Source: a virus. Taken from it: a stretch of DNA of 33,148 nucleotides. The stretch lies in IMG/VR virus record IMGVR_UViG_3300025450_000076, positions 1 to 33,148 of that record; one strand, 5' to 3'. The position numbers and the translations under genes were made by a program. Below, one piece after another: positions 5,601 to 14,614 of this stretch. Every line of letters begins with the position of its first letter. Position 1 is the stretch's first letter. Below the pieces are notes generated by a model, which was not told the origin of the DNA, searched no databases, and saw only the letters and a list, made by a program, of their open reading frames with translations.

Positions 5601-6536
5601 ATGCAGCCGACGCCTTACAGCCGCCAGTTCAACTTCTCGGGCTACGAGGGCTCGAATCCGGGCGCCAACCCGCCCGCCGACAAGCTGGACAGCGAGTTCA
5701 ACGCCCTGAAGGTGTCTTTGGACCAGGTAGACTATAACCTGGCACTGATCCAGCGCGACGACGGCCAACTGGCCAACCAGTCGGTTGGATTGGTCCAGCT
5801 GAAGCCGGAAGTCCTGGCATATTTCGGCGTCGGCGGCACGTATTCGGGCACCGGAACGGGCGGCTCGGGGAGTGGGGGCGGCAATACCTACGTGTCGGGC
5901 GGCGGCGCCCTGTATGCGTGGCAGTTGCTGGACATGCCGCACTCCTGGACGGGTCTGGGTGGCCAGGTTCTGGTCGTCTCCCCGGACGGAAGCGGCGTTA
6001 CCACCGAGGCGCTGCCTTCTGCCAGCACGAATTTCAAGGCTCTGACTGATGCCTTCAGCTCTTTCAGCGGCAAGGCGGGCTATACCGTCCGAATCGACTC
6101 CACCGCAACCGTTCTGGAGGCCGTGAACATCACGATTGTGCCCGGCGCATCGTATGCCCGGTGCGACCAGAACCAGGACTGGGGCGGTTTCACGCAGACC
6201 AATCTGGTTACCAAGAAGGCTGCCGATACCTTCGTGGATCTGGGCGCTTCGGTCTCTGGGACCGTCGCCATTGACCCTGCGAATGGGATGGTGATCAGGG
6301 GAACCATCGCCGGCAGCGTCAACTGGACCTTCACGGGCCTGCCCCCGGCGGGAGAAGTCTGGACGCTCGAGATGGTTCTGGAGAATGCCGGGGCCTTCAC
6401 CCACTCCTGGCCGGCCGGAACCGACTGGGGCGGCTCCACGACGTCGGCGATGCCGACTTTGAACTCCACGGGCTGGAGCGTCCTGGCCTTCCAGTTGTTC
6501 GCGGACGGCCTGACCATCGCTGTCAAGGTGCGCTGA
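5601..6536 (+). CDS. Tail-fibre / virion attachment protein, 311 aa
   Basis: The N-terminus (PYSRQFNFSGYEGSNPG, then LDSEFNALKVSLDQVDYNL) resembles the virion-anchoring start of tail-fibre proteins in many podoviruses and siphoviruses. In those proteins a short fold is followed by a helix starting the trimer stalk. A Gly/Ser/Thr linker (about residues 80-103) leads to a beta-rich C-terminal part with alternating Thr, Val and Gly. No enzymatic motif is seen. A GAGGG ribosome binding site precedes the ATG. The next gene starts two bases after its stop, so the two products probably assemble into one adsorption device. Placement before the large terminase gene is unusual for a tail-fibre gene. 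Confidence 0.7.
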   Translation: MQPTPYSRQFNFSGYEGSNPGANPPADKLDSEFNALKVSLDQVDYNLALIQRDDGQLANQSVGLVQLKPEVLAYFGVGGTYSGTGTGGSGSGGGNTYVSGGGALYAWQLLDMPHSWTGLGGQVLVVSPDGSGVTTEALPSASTNFKALTDAFSSFSGKAGYTVRIDSTATVLEAVNITIVPGASYARCDQNQDWGGFTQTNLVTKKAADTFVDLGASVSGTVAIDPANGMVIRGTIAGSVNWTFTGLPPAGEVWTLEMVLENAGAFTHSWPAGTDWGGSTTSAMPTLNSTGWSVLAFQLFADGLTIAVKVR

Positions 6537-6538
6537 GC

Positions 6539-8959
6539 ATGGGAAAGAAGCTGGTAGCGGTTCTGGGAGGTGCGGGCCCCCTGGGCAGCGGCGGATCGGG
6601 CGCCAGCGGCAATGTGCTGACGTTTCTGACCACGAAACTGCCCACCGGGACGGCTGGGACCTATTACACGACGGCAGTCAGCGCGTCGTTGACCGGAACC
6701 ACGTTCTCCGTGGCTTCTGGGGGCTTCCCGACGGGCATTACGATGAGCGCGGACGGCGCAATCACCGGCACGCCGTCGGCAGCCGGCGACAGCACGGTCT
6801 ACATCACCGCCACGAACGGAAGTCAGACTCTGACCGCTGGATTCCTGATCAGCATCATGGCCGTTTCCGCCCCCAGCACGGGCGGAGGCGGCACGACTGT
6901 GAATCTGGGGGGCGGCGGGCTGCCGCTGAGCGGAACCGGCAACAGCGGCGGCACCAACAACAACAAAACTCCCCCTGGAGCGTCTGCTCCCCTGACCATC
7001 ACGACCACCAGCGTCCCCGCCGGCAAGGTTGGCACGGCTTACGGCACCGGGACCCCTCCCAAGGTCCAGATTACCGCCAGCACGATGACGGGGACCACCT
7101 TTGCAATCGTCCCCAACCCGAATCCCAAGGTTACCGACAACGGCCTGCCCCCAGGCATCACCCTGAGTGGAGCCGGAGCCCTGACAGGCACGCCAACCGA
7201 CCCAGGGACCTATAAGTTCACCGTCCAGGCTTCGAACGGCACTGGAACGGCGACGGCAACCGCCACCCAGTCCTATTCGTGTTCGGTCTCGACGGCGGCG
7301 GGCACCCCCAGCAACCCGACCACCAAGTCCTCGCCCGAGCTGAATAACTTCGTGCTGTTCCCGGACGGCTACGCGATGGTCGCTGCCAACGGCCTGGCCA
7401 AGGCGGGCGGCGTTGCCGAGTTCTCCGGCCTGTGGACCGCTGGCAAGGACGCGGCGTCCGCCGGCGGCCGGATCGTGGTTGCGGAGGCCACCGGCAAGAT
7501 CTGGGTGGGAACCAACGTCAAGTCCACCTCGGCCTCGCCCTCATGGACCCAGACGGCCAATCTGGGCATGAACTGCAAGAAGGTCCTGACGGACGGCAGC
7601 ACGTTCGTGGTCGTGGGCGACACCGGCATTGCCTATTCGTCTGACGGCGTGTCCTGGGCGACGATTCCGCTGGCCACTTTTCTCAGCACGAATCTGGGTG
7701 GCCAGTTGAGTGGCTTCACCAGCCTGTTCTACCAGCCGGGCCTTACCAAGCCCTGGGTCGTGGTAGGCAGCGGAGCGGCTGGCCAAAAGATCGTGTCGGC
7801 GGGCGCAGCGTTTCCATCCGGTCCCTGGACACCCAGCGGCAATCTGGCCGTCCAGATGTTCCCCAACGCCTTCTGCGGCCTGCCCAATGGCAGCTTGAAC
7901 AGCGGAACCCCCAGCGCGACCTATGCGCCGGACATCAACGGGACTTTCCTGGGCCTGACCGGCTGGACGCACACGGGCGGATGGTTCATGGACTATTCCA
8001 TGACCGGAAACTCTGGTTATCCGGGATACTCCGACCGCTGGGCATATGTGGACACGACGGCTGGCGGCGTCGCGGAAACGCCCAACACGTTCGCGGGCAA
8101 CGCCCCCAACCCCTTCCCGTCCGGCAAGACCAAGTTTGCCTGTCAATCGAACGTTTACGGCGGCTCGCCTGGGATCAGCAGCACCTTGACGTTGCCAAGC
8201 TCAATGGCCGCCAACATCGCGGCAGGGCATATCAACTTCACGCTGGGCGGCAGCGTGGTTTCGGCGTCAGCGAGCGGCACCTACCACTGCCAACTGAATA
8301 TCAAGCTGGTCTGCTATGATTCGACGGGAGCCACGATCTCCACGCCGACCTTCTCCAGCGACCAGAACTCCAAGAACTCCTGGACGGCCTTCTCGATCAC
8401 CGGAACGCTGCCGACCAACACCTCCAGCGTCAAGATCCAGGTCCTGGGAACGGTCGATGCCCCGAGTTTGATGGTCATGGGCGTTGCGGACTTCTCCCTG
8501 TCGTTCGTGGACTCGACCGGCGCGGATGTGACCGGTGCGGCCGCCGGCGGCAAGGACTGCGGTGTGGTCGCCGGCCAGAGCTTTGGCATCGCCCAGTCTG
8601 CCGATCTGGTTACCTGGACGGACCATTCCAAGGGGGCGGCTTACGGCAACATCGGGCTGGCCATCTCGGCGGTGGACGCCAAGACCATGCTGGTTGCGAC
8701 CGACAAGAAGGGCTCCACGGTCGAGCTGGAGGTGTCCAGCGATTACGGCATGAACTGGACAGGGCACAGCAACCCGGCCCGCAAGAACGACCCGACCAGC
8801 GGCAATACGTTCTTCGACATCTCGTATGGGCGAATCTGGCTGGGCACTGGCCAGTATCTCAGCTGGACCGACGACGGAGGCACCACCTGGGGCGGCCCCG
8901 TGTGGTTCACGCCCTATGACGGCAAGGCCAGGAGCCCCCAGGCCATTTGCGGGCTGTGA
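6539..8959 (+). CDS. Large tail-fibre / receptor-binding protein with Ig-like domains, 806 aa
   Basis: Two putative immunoglobulin-like domains of the He_PIG kind are visible. One is at about residues 28-105 (FPTGITMSADGAITGTPSAAG), the other at about 150-250 (LPPGITLSGAGALTGTPTDPG). Between and after them are Gly/Asn/Thr linkers. The rest contains BNR/Asp-box-like blades (SSDGVSWATIP, SSDYGMNWTG, TDDGGTTWGG) typical of beta-propellers. A beta-sandwich-like part at about residues 560-660 might bind carbohydrate. No signal peptide is present, consistent with a virion protein. I infer host-surface recognition. It starts two bases past the previous stop. Confidence 0.7.
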   Translation: MGKKLVAVLGGAGPLGSGGSGASGNVLTFLTTKLPTGTAGTYYTTAVSASLTGTTFSVASGGFPTGITMSADGAITGTPSAAGDSTVYITATNGSQTLTAGFLISIMAVSAPSTGGGGTTVNLGGGGLPLSGTGNSGGTNNNKTPPGASAPLTITTTSVPAGKVGTAYGTGTPPKVQITASTMTGTTFAIVPNPNPKVTDNGLPPGITLSGAGALTGTPTDPGTYKFTVQASNGTGTATATATQSYSCSVSTAAGTPSNPTTKSSPELNNFVLFPDGYAMVAANGLAKAGGVAEFSGLWTAGKDAASAGGRIVVAEATGKIWVGTNVKSTSASPSWTQTANLGMNCKKVLTDGSTFVVVGDTGIAYSSDGVSWATIPLATFLSTNLGGQLSGFTSLFYQPGLTKPWVVVGSGAAGQKIVSAGAAFPSGPWTPSGNLAVQMFPNAFCGLPNGSLNSGTPSATYAPDINGTFLGLTGWTHTGGWFMDYSMTGNSGYPGYSDRWAYVDTTAGGVAETPNTFAGNAPNPFPSGKTKFACQSNVYGGSPGISSTLTLPSSMAANIAAGHINFTLGGSVVSASASGTYHCQLNIKLVCYDSTGATISTPTFSSDQNSKNSWTAFSITGTLPTNTSSVKIQVLGTVDAPSLMVMGVADFSLSFVDSTGADVTGAAAGGKDCGVVAGQSFGIAQSADLVTWTDHSKGAAYGNIGLAISAVDAKTMLVATDKKGSTVELEVSSDYGMNWTGHSNPARKNDPTSGNTFFDISYGRIWLGTGQYLSWTDDGGTTWGGPVWFTPYDGKARSPQAICGL

Positions 8960-8961
8960 AG

Positions 8962-10608
8962 ATGGCCAAGAAGCCAGTCAAGGCGGCACCCGACGAAGAT
9001 CTCGATCTGACCAAGATCGACTTCGAGAAGGCCGACAAGGAGACCATCGAGCGGGCGGTGGCCGCCGCCGAGCGCCTGGTTGCCATCAAGAAGGCCGAGG
9101 GCTCGCTGCTGGACTTCTGCAAGTTCATGACGCCCAGCTTGAACGACGAGGAAGACGCAACCCTGACTGACTTCAAGGTGGCCCCGCATCTGGAGTTGAT
9201 CGCGGAGCGCCTGGAGGCAATGGAAAGGGGGGAGATTCAAAGGCTGCTGATCAGCATGCCCCCCGGACACGGCAAAAGCCAGCTGTGCACCCGATTGTTC
9301 CCCGCATGGTTCATCGGCAGGAACCCGAGGCGCCGGTGCTTGCTGGTGGGCTATTCAGAGACCTTTGCACGGGCTGAGTTCGGGTTGCCCTTGAGCAGGT
9401 TGCTGAAGTGGCAGGCCTATCAAAGCGTGTTCCCTGGGGTCAGCTTGAGCGGGGGCAGCAAGGCTGTCGATAACCTGGTGTTGTCCACGGGCGGGTACAT
9501 CGCCAGCGTGGGCAAGGGCGGAGCGCTGACCGGTAGGAGGGGCGAGTTGATCGTAGTTGACGACCCGTTCAAGGGCGCCGAGGAGGCCGCCAGCGAAACC
9601 GAGCGCAACAAGCTGTGGGAATGGTTCAAGAAGGACCTGAAGAGTCGCCAGGCCGCCGGCAAGAACCGCGGGATCGTGGTCATCGCCACCCGGTGGCACG
9701 AGGAAGACCTGATCGGGAAGATTCTGGAAAGTGAAGAGGCCGGGCGATGGGAATACCTGCGCCTGCCCGCCATCTTCGAGGAGCGGGACGCCCAACTTGC
9801 CACCCGAATGGGAAAGAACGTCGGTGACGCGCTGTGGCCCGAGATGTACGACCGGGACTTCATGGACGAGATGCGCGGCACGGACCCGCGCGCCTTCCAG
9901 TGTCTGTATCAACAAGAGCCCGTCCCCGACGACGGCGTGTTGTTCCGGGCGGAGCACCTGAAGGAGTACCGCGAGAAGCAGTTGCCCAAGGGTCTGAGGA
10001 TCTATGGGTCGGTCGATTATGCCGCCAGCGGGGACCAAACCGCCGACAACCAATGCTTCTTGGTCAGTGGAGTGGATGACAAGGGCAAGCTGTGGCTCCT
10101 GGATGCGGTCTGGGGCAAGCACGATCTGGACAAGTTCGTCGAGAAGATGCTGGATGCCTGCGTCAAGTGGAAGCCGCTGGTGGTCTATGGGGAAAAGGGA
10201 CCATTGCCCAAGGTGGCCATGAGCTATTTGCGGCGGCGCATGTCCGAGCGCCGGGTGCACGTGAACTTCAGCGAGTTCGCCAGCACCAAGGACAAGGTGG
10301 TCCGCTCCCAGGCGATTCTGGCCAGGTGTTCCACCGGGATGGTCATGTTCCCCGAGCACGCTGACTGGTGGCCGGCGGCCCGGACCGAGCTTCTCAAGTT
10401 CCCGAACGGCAAGCACGACGACTTCGTGGACTGCATGAGTTTGTTCGGCCAGGGGCTCAAGCGTCAGCTCAGGGGGAGTGGTGTGGCAGGTTCCAAGCCG
10501 CTGGAAATCGAGCCCGACCCCCAGCACAACATCATCAACTGGATCATGTTTCAGACGCGGGCCGAAGAGCGCGCCCGCAAGTTCGCGGAAGCCCACAAGG
10601 GCTTTTAG
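8962..10608 (+). CDS. terL: Terminase large subunit, 548 aa
   Basis: ATP-driven DNA-packaging motor and nuclease. The Walker A motif is MPPGHGKS at residues 99-106. Walker B is LIVVDD at 196-201, with a second Asp where Glu is usual. The coupling motif is IATRWHEEDL at 241-250. The C-terminal RNase H-like nuclease shows Asp352 (GSVDYAAS), Glu411 (VYGEKG) and the D-D-F-V-D group at 486-490, which fit the metal-binding residues. I prefer ATG 8962, two bases after the previous stop, over a TTG at 8947 inside the previous gene. The length is normal for the family. It ends with TAG, showing that amber is a genuine stop here. Confidence 0.93.
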   Translation: MAKKPVKAAPDEDLDLTKIDFEKADKETIERAVAAAERLVAIKKAEGSLLDFCKFMTPSLNDEEDATLTDFKVAPHLELIAERLEAMERGEIQRLLISMPPGHGKSQLCTRLFPAWFIGRNPRRRCLLVGYSETFARAEFGLPLSRLLKWQAYQSVFPGVSLSGGSKAVDNLVLSTGGYIASVGKGGALTGRRGELIVVDDPFKGAEEAASETERNKLWEWFKKDLKSRQAAGKNRGIVVIATRWHEEDLIGKILESEEAGRWEYLRLPAIFEERDAQLATRMGKNVGDALWPEMYDRDFMDEMRGTDPRAFQCLYQQEPVPDDGVLFRAEHLKEYREKQLPKGLRIYGSVDYAASGDQTADNQCFLVSGVDDKGKLWLLDAVWGKHDLDKFVEKMLDACVKWKPLVVYGEKGPLPKVAMSYLRRRMSERRVHVNFSEFASTKDKVVRSQAILARCSTGMVMFPEHADWWPAARTELLKFPNGKHDDFVDCMSLFGQGLKRQLRGSGVAGSKPLEIEPDPQHNIINWIMFQTRAEERARKFAEAHKGF

Positions 10609-10619
10609 GCGTTTTGCCT

Positions 10620-10637
10620 CTCATTTAGCACGAAACA
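10620..10637 (+). promoter_or_regulatory. Repeated intergenic motif, variant copy 2
   Basis: CTCATTTAGCACGAAACA matches copies 1 and 3 at 15 of 18 positions. It lies in the 45-base gap after the large terminase gene, ending 16 bases before the next ATG. Confidence 0.5.
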
Positions 10638-10653
10638 GAACGGAGCCCCAGCC

Positions 10654-10977
10654 ATGACCCTTCGCCGTGACTATGTGCCACTTCCGGACGGCGGCCAGGC
10701 ACCGGGCGACGCAATCCAGTGCATGCCGTTTGGCAGCGTTTCGACGCACGCCTATACGGGAAGCGCCTCTCAGATTACGCTGGGGGCTACCACTGAGATC
10801 GTCCAGTTCTTCGCCGACACGGACGTCTATGTGGCAGTCGGCACGAATCCGACGGCCACCAACACCAGTTGGCTGGCCAAGGGCGGCACCTATTTTGCCT
10901 ATACGGTCCCGATTGGCTCCAAAATCAGCGTGCTGGCGGCCAGCACCGGCGGGAATATCCGCATCATGGAGGCCTGA
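10654..10977 (+). CDS. Small putative virion protein, 107 aa
   Basis: Starts MTLRRDYVPLPDGG behind a GGAG ribosome binding site and the repeated motif. The protein is beta-rich with alternating Thr, Val and Gly (SQITLGATTEIVQFF, DVYVAVGTNPTATNTS) and ends GGNIRIMEA. Short proteins of this kind between terminase and portal genes are often decoration or head-associated proteins, but I recognise no specific family. The next gene starts three bases after its TGA, suggesting coupled translation. Confidence 0.65.
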   Translation: MTLRRDYVPLPDGGQAPGDAIQCMPFGSVSTHAYTGSASQITLGATTEIVQFFADTDVYVAVGTNPTATNTSWLAKGGTYFAYTVPIGSKISVLAASTGGNIRIMEA

Positions 10978-10979
10978 TA

Positions 10980-11705
10980 ATGTTCAGCCCCATTCCGGCG
11001 GCTGGCGGGGGCAGCGGCGGTGGCTCCTATACGCCCGTCCCCAGCCAGACCATCAATCTCAGCGGCGGCAGCGCTTCCATCACAAACGGGATTGACCACC
11101 TGGTTCTGACAGGTGTTGCCTCTGGCGGCCTGACGTTGGCGGTTCCCGGAGACGGCTTCTACTTCATCGACGCGACGGCGGCTTCAGCCACCGGCGGCGC
11201 CACGGTCTCGCTCTCGGCTACGAACGGCAACGTCGCCATCCCGCTCGGGATCGAGTCCATCTGGCACGTCGCCGCGGGCACCGCGAAGCGCTACAACGCC
11301 CTCACGACCGCAAGGGCTCTTGCGCACGCGACCGGCAACACGACGGTCTCCTCTCCGGGGACGAACATTGCCCTCGACACCCTCGACTACCAAGACGTCT
11401 CGGGGATGTGGACCACGGGCGACAACACGAAACTCGTCGTTCCCGCCGGGTTCACGAAGGCGCGCGTCACGGCGGGCATCTATCAAGCATTTACTGGGAA
11501 CCTTTATATCAACTGGTGGAGCGCGGTCCTGAAGAACGGAGCGGGCATAACGCCGCAGGTCGCCGTCACGGGCTACTACACCGGCGAGCAGTGCAACCCG
11601 ATCATCCCCGTCGTGGCGGGCGACTACTTTCAACTGAACTGCGCCTGCCAAGCGGCGAATCCGGTCTATAACGGGACGTGGATGCAACTGGAGTGCTTCC
11701 CATGA
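10980..11705 (+). CDS. Virion adhesin with C-terminal C1q-like jelly-roll candidate, 241 aa
   Basis: A Gly/Ser-rich start (PIPAAGGGSGGGSY) leads to a beta-rich region. The last ~115 residues show a pattern seen in C1q-like jelly-roll domains of phage proteins: ALDTLDYQDVSGMW, then TKLVVPAGFTKARV, then VAGDYFQL near the end and a final TWMQLECF. In phages such domains commonly serve adhesion. From about 11200 leucine codons change: six CTC and no CTG between about 11206 and 11435, against mostly CTG before. That suggests the C-terminal domain came from another source. It starts three bases after the previous stop and overlaps the next gene by ATGA. Confidence 0.65.
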   Translation: MFSPIPAAGGGSGGGSYTPVPSQTINLSGGSASITNGIDHLVLTGVASGGLTLAVPGDGFYFIDATAASATGGATVSLSATNGNVAIPLGIESIWHVAAGTAKRYNALTTARALAHATGNTTVSSPGTNIALDTLDYQDVSGMWTTGDNTKLVVPAGFTKARVTAGIYQAFTGNLYINWWSAVLKNGAGITPQVAVTGYYTGEQCNPIIPVVAGDYFQLNCACQAANPVYNGTWMQLECFP

Positions 11706-12058
11706 GCGACACGATAGGCACCGTCTCCGTCCTATTCGGGCGCATCGTCCCCGTCTTCAGCGTCGCCGACGCCCAGGCGCAGAAGCTGACCTATCTGCAC
11801 CAGTCGTGCTCGGCCAACATCTCCGCGAAGTGGGACCCGTCGGGCCAGGCGAACGCGGCCCTCACGCTGGCCAGCGGCGCGGACTCCGCGATCATGTCCA
11901 TGGCGGACGCCAAGGCCTGCCTCGCATGGGTTGGCCAGTGCGTCACCGCCTGTAGGACCCTCGAGAGCGAGATCGCGGCCATCGTCGCCGATTCCACGAA
12001 GACGGACGCCCAGAAGGTGGCCGGCATCGACGCCATCAACTGGGTTTCCCAGTCATAA
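11702..12058 (+). CDS. Small protein of unknown function, 118 aa
   Basis: Starts at ATG 11702 (MSDTIGTVSVLF), overlapping the previous stop as ATGA. An upstream in-frame ATG at 11678 is rejected because it lies inside the previous gene. The N-terminal third is beta-like and the rest helical, with three to four cysteines (ADAKACLAWVGQCVTACRTLE). Being coupled to a C1q-like adhesin gene, it could be a chaperone or partner of that protein; this is inference from position only. Confidence 0.65.
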   Translation: MSDTIGTVSVLFGRIVPVFSVADAQAQKLTYLHQSCSANISAKWDPSGQANAALTLASGADSAIMSMADAKACLAWVGQCVTACRTLESEIAAIVADSTKTDAQKVAGIDAINWVSQS

Positions 12059-12067
12059 GGGGCTCCA

Positions 12068-14554
12068 ATGTCCGAGCTTGATCCGACCAGCATCACCGAT
12101 CCGATGAACGCCTCGCAGACGCCAGACGAGCCCAAGGGCACGTCCGAGAACGAGAAGCCTGACCCGGATCCGGCCCGCGAGGAGCTGGTCAAGCAGTGGA
12201 CCAACCGCGTTCTGGACAGCAAGAAGTATTTCGAGAAGCCTTTCAAGACCATGAAGAACTGCCAGGATTGGGCGTTCTATGGTGGTGAAAAGTCGTGGGT
12301 TCTGGGGGCTTCAGAGCAGTTTGGCGGCAAATACCGCTGCAATCTGACCCTGAGGCACCTCAGCCAGAAGACTTCCCAGCTGTATGCCAAGAATCCCCAG
12401 GCGATTGCCAAGCACCGGGACCGGCTGCAATACCAGTTCTGGGACGGCAAGATCGAGAGCTACATGGCCGCCAAGCAGGCGGTGATGCAGGCACAGCAGG
12501 CAATGGCGGCCTATCAGGCCAGCGGAGGCATGATGCCCGCGCCGGTAGGCCCCGTGGCCATGCCCAATGCGGGTCCGATGCCGGGACCGATGCCGCCTCA
12601 CGCACCTCCCCAGGGTGGCCAACCGCCGGGCCCGCACCCGATGATGCCCCAGCCCGTGCGGATGGTTCCGGCGCCGCCGCCTCCGCCCGTCGATCCCATG
12701 GCGCAGATGATCGTCCAGGACGCCGAGCAGGGCATGGCCCAGTCCCAGATGCTGGATAGGGTGGGCAGGGGGCTGGAGATTCTGTTCCACTATTTCCTGG
12801 AAGAGAACAACTTCAAGGTCCGCGCCAAGCAGCTCATCCGCAGCACGTTGGTGGATGGCGTCGGCTATGTGAAGTTGGGCTTCCAGAGAGAGCTGGAGAA
12901 ACGCCCGGAGATCATCGACCAGATCAACGACATCACCGCCCGGCTGGCCCAAATCCAGCGCCTCCAGGAGGAGGTCAAGGAGGGCGATGTCGTCGATACG
13001 GACGGCGAGTTCGAGCAGCTGAAACTGGCCATGGAGCAGTTGACCCGCGAGCAGCAGGTCGTGGTCCGCGAGGGGCTGGTGTTCGACTTCCCCAAGGGCA
13101 CCCAGATCATCCCGTCCAAGGAGACCAAGCACATCCGTGGTTGGATCGGGACGGACTGGATCGCCCACGAGTTCGTTCTGACCACCGAACGGATCGAAGA
13201 GATCTACGGCGTGGACGTCGGCACCAAGTTCACCACCTACAACGACCGGGACGAGGTGGTCAACCCGCACAATATCGACAAGCCCGGCGAGGCTTCCGAC
13301 ACCGCTCTGGTGTGGGAAATCTGGTCCAAGAAGGACGGCCTGGTCTTCACCATCTGCCAGGGCTACCCGGACTTCCTGAAGGAGCCTGAGGCGCCGCTGG
13401 TCAAACTGTCCAGGTTCTACCCGTTCTTCTCGCTGACGTTCAACGACGTGGAGACGGACGACCAGATCTTCCCGCCGTCCGACGTCTCGTTGCTGATCCC
13501 CATGCAGGAGGATTACAACGCAACCAGAGAGGCCCTGAAGGAACAGCGCAGGCACAGCCGCCCTGCTTATATCGCCGCGGCGGGCGCCATCGACGACGAG
13601 GACCTGAAGCGGATCGCCAACCACGTCCCCAACGAGGTTGTCTCGGTCAACATGCCCGAGGGCTGCACGGACGTGAACGCCGTGGTCGGCCTGATGAAGA
13701 AGGCCGGCGTCGATCCCAACCTGTATGAGACCGCCAGCATCATGGACGACATCTTCCGGGTTGTCGGCTCCCAGGAAGCGGTCATGGGGGCGGCGTCGGG
13801 CGGCAACACCACGGCGACGGAGAGCTCGATTGCCGAGACCAACCGGGTCAGCGCGATTGCCTCCAACGTCGATGACCTGGATGATTTTCTCAGTGATCTG
13901 GCCCAAGCCAGCTCTCAAGTCATGCTGACGGAGATCTCGGCTGACCAGGTGCAGAAGATCGTCGGTCCCGGAGCCATCTGGCCGACTCTGACCGCCCAGG
14001 AGTTGGCGGACCAGATCTACCTCGAGATCAAGGCGGGCTCCTCGGGCCGTCCTAACCGCGCCCAGGAGCTGTCCAACTTCCAGATGGTCCTGCCGTATCT
14101 GATGCAGTTGCCCGGCATCCAGCCGGTCTGGATCACCGAGCAGTTGACCAAACTGATTGATATCGGGGTCGATCTCAGCGAGGCCTTTGTCCAGGGAGCC
14201 CCCAGCATCCAGGCCATGAACCAGCAGGCAGCCGCGCTGTTCAACAACGCGGGCGCAGGCCCCGGCGGCCCCATGGGAATGCCCGGCCAGGGTGGCCCGA
14301 TGGGCATGGGCGCACCCCCGAACGGAGGGATGGCCGGCCCAGGCGGGATGGGCGGCCCCGGCATCCGCCCCCAAGGCGCCCCCATGCTGCCGGGCCAGGG
14401 CAACCACTTTGCGGACCCCGCGGCTCAAGGCGGCTTCGGAGCCAACAACGGCCCCGTCCCCCAGGGCGTGCCTGGCAGCGGTCCGGGCTTCCCGGCACCC
14501 AACGCAGGCCGCTATCCGCAGACGGCGGCAGCCATCCTGAACGGCCTGGCATAA
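12068..14554 (+). CDS. Portal protein, 828 aa
   Basis: Forms the ring through which DNA enters and leaves the capsid and joins head to tail. Identification rests on position (between large terminase and scaffold/capsid genes), size, and segments typical of large podovirus portals. These include KHIRGWIGTDWIAHEFVLT, the block around SLLIPMQEDYNATREALK, and a helical stem followed by a GGNTTATESS turn. Two unusual features stand out. A Pro/Gly/Met-rich insert at about residues 152-210 interrupts the N-terminal part between helices. A longer Gly/Pro/Met-rich low-complexity tail covers about 727-825. AAGGGG precedes ATG 12068. Confidence 0.82.
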   Translation: MSELDPTSITDPMNASQTPDEPKGTSENEKPDPDPAREELVKQWTNRVLDSKKYFEKPFKTMKNCQDWAFYGGEKSWVLGASEQFGGKYRCNLTLRHLSQKTSQLYAKNPQAIAKHRDRLQYQFWDGKIESYMAAKQAVMQAQQAMAAYQASGGMMPAPVGPVAMPNAGPMPGPMPPHAPPQGGQPPGPHPMMPQPVRMVPAPPPPPVDPMAQMIVQDAEQGMAQSQMLDRVGRGLEILFHYFLEENNFKVRAKQLIRSTLVDGVGYVKLGFQRELEKRPEIIDQINDITARLAQIQRLQEEVKEGDVVDTDGEFEQLKLAMEQLTREQQVVVREGLVFDFPKGTQIIPSKETKHIRGWIGTDWIAHEFVLTTERIEEIYGVDVGTKFTTYNDRDEVVNPHNIDKPGEASDTALVWEIWSKKDGLVFTICQGYPDFLKEPEAPLVKLSRFYPFFSLTFNDVETDDQIFPPSDVSLLIPMQEDYNATREALKEQRRHSRPAYIAAAGAIDDEDLKRIANHVPNEVVSVNMPEGCTDVNAVVGLMKKAGVDPNLYETASIMDDIFRVVGSQEAVMGAASGGNTTATESSIAETNRVSAIASNVDDLDDFLSDLAQASSQVMLTEISADQVQKIVGPGAIWPTLTAQELADQIYLEIKAGSSGRPNRAQELSNFQMVLPYLMQLPGIQPVWITEQLTKLIDIGVDLSEAFVQGAPSIQAMNQQAAALFNNAGAGPGGPMGMPGQGGPMGMGAPPNGGMAGPGGMGGPGIRPQGAPMLPGQGNHFADPAAQGGFGANNGPVPQGVPGSGPGFPAPNAGRYPQTAAAILNGLA

Positions 14555-14614
14555 GGCAAAAACGGAACAAGACGCACATTTACCAACCAGCACAACTGCT
14601 AACAGGACGCTAAA

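Noticed and set aside
9355-10596. A 413-codon minus-strand frame across the large terminase gene
   Set aside because: Shadow of a gene with clear Walker and nuclease motifs; the antisense product has atypical His/Leu/Val-rich composition.
12311-14593. A 760-codon open frame on the minus strand across the portal gene
   Set aside because: It mirrors the portal frame in GC-rich DNA, has no ribosome binding site or recognisable domain, and opposes a well-supported gene.
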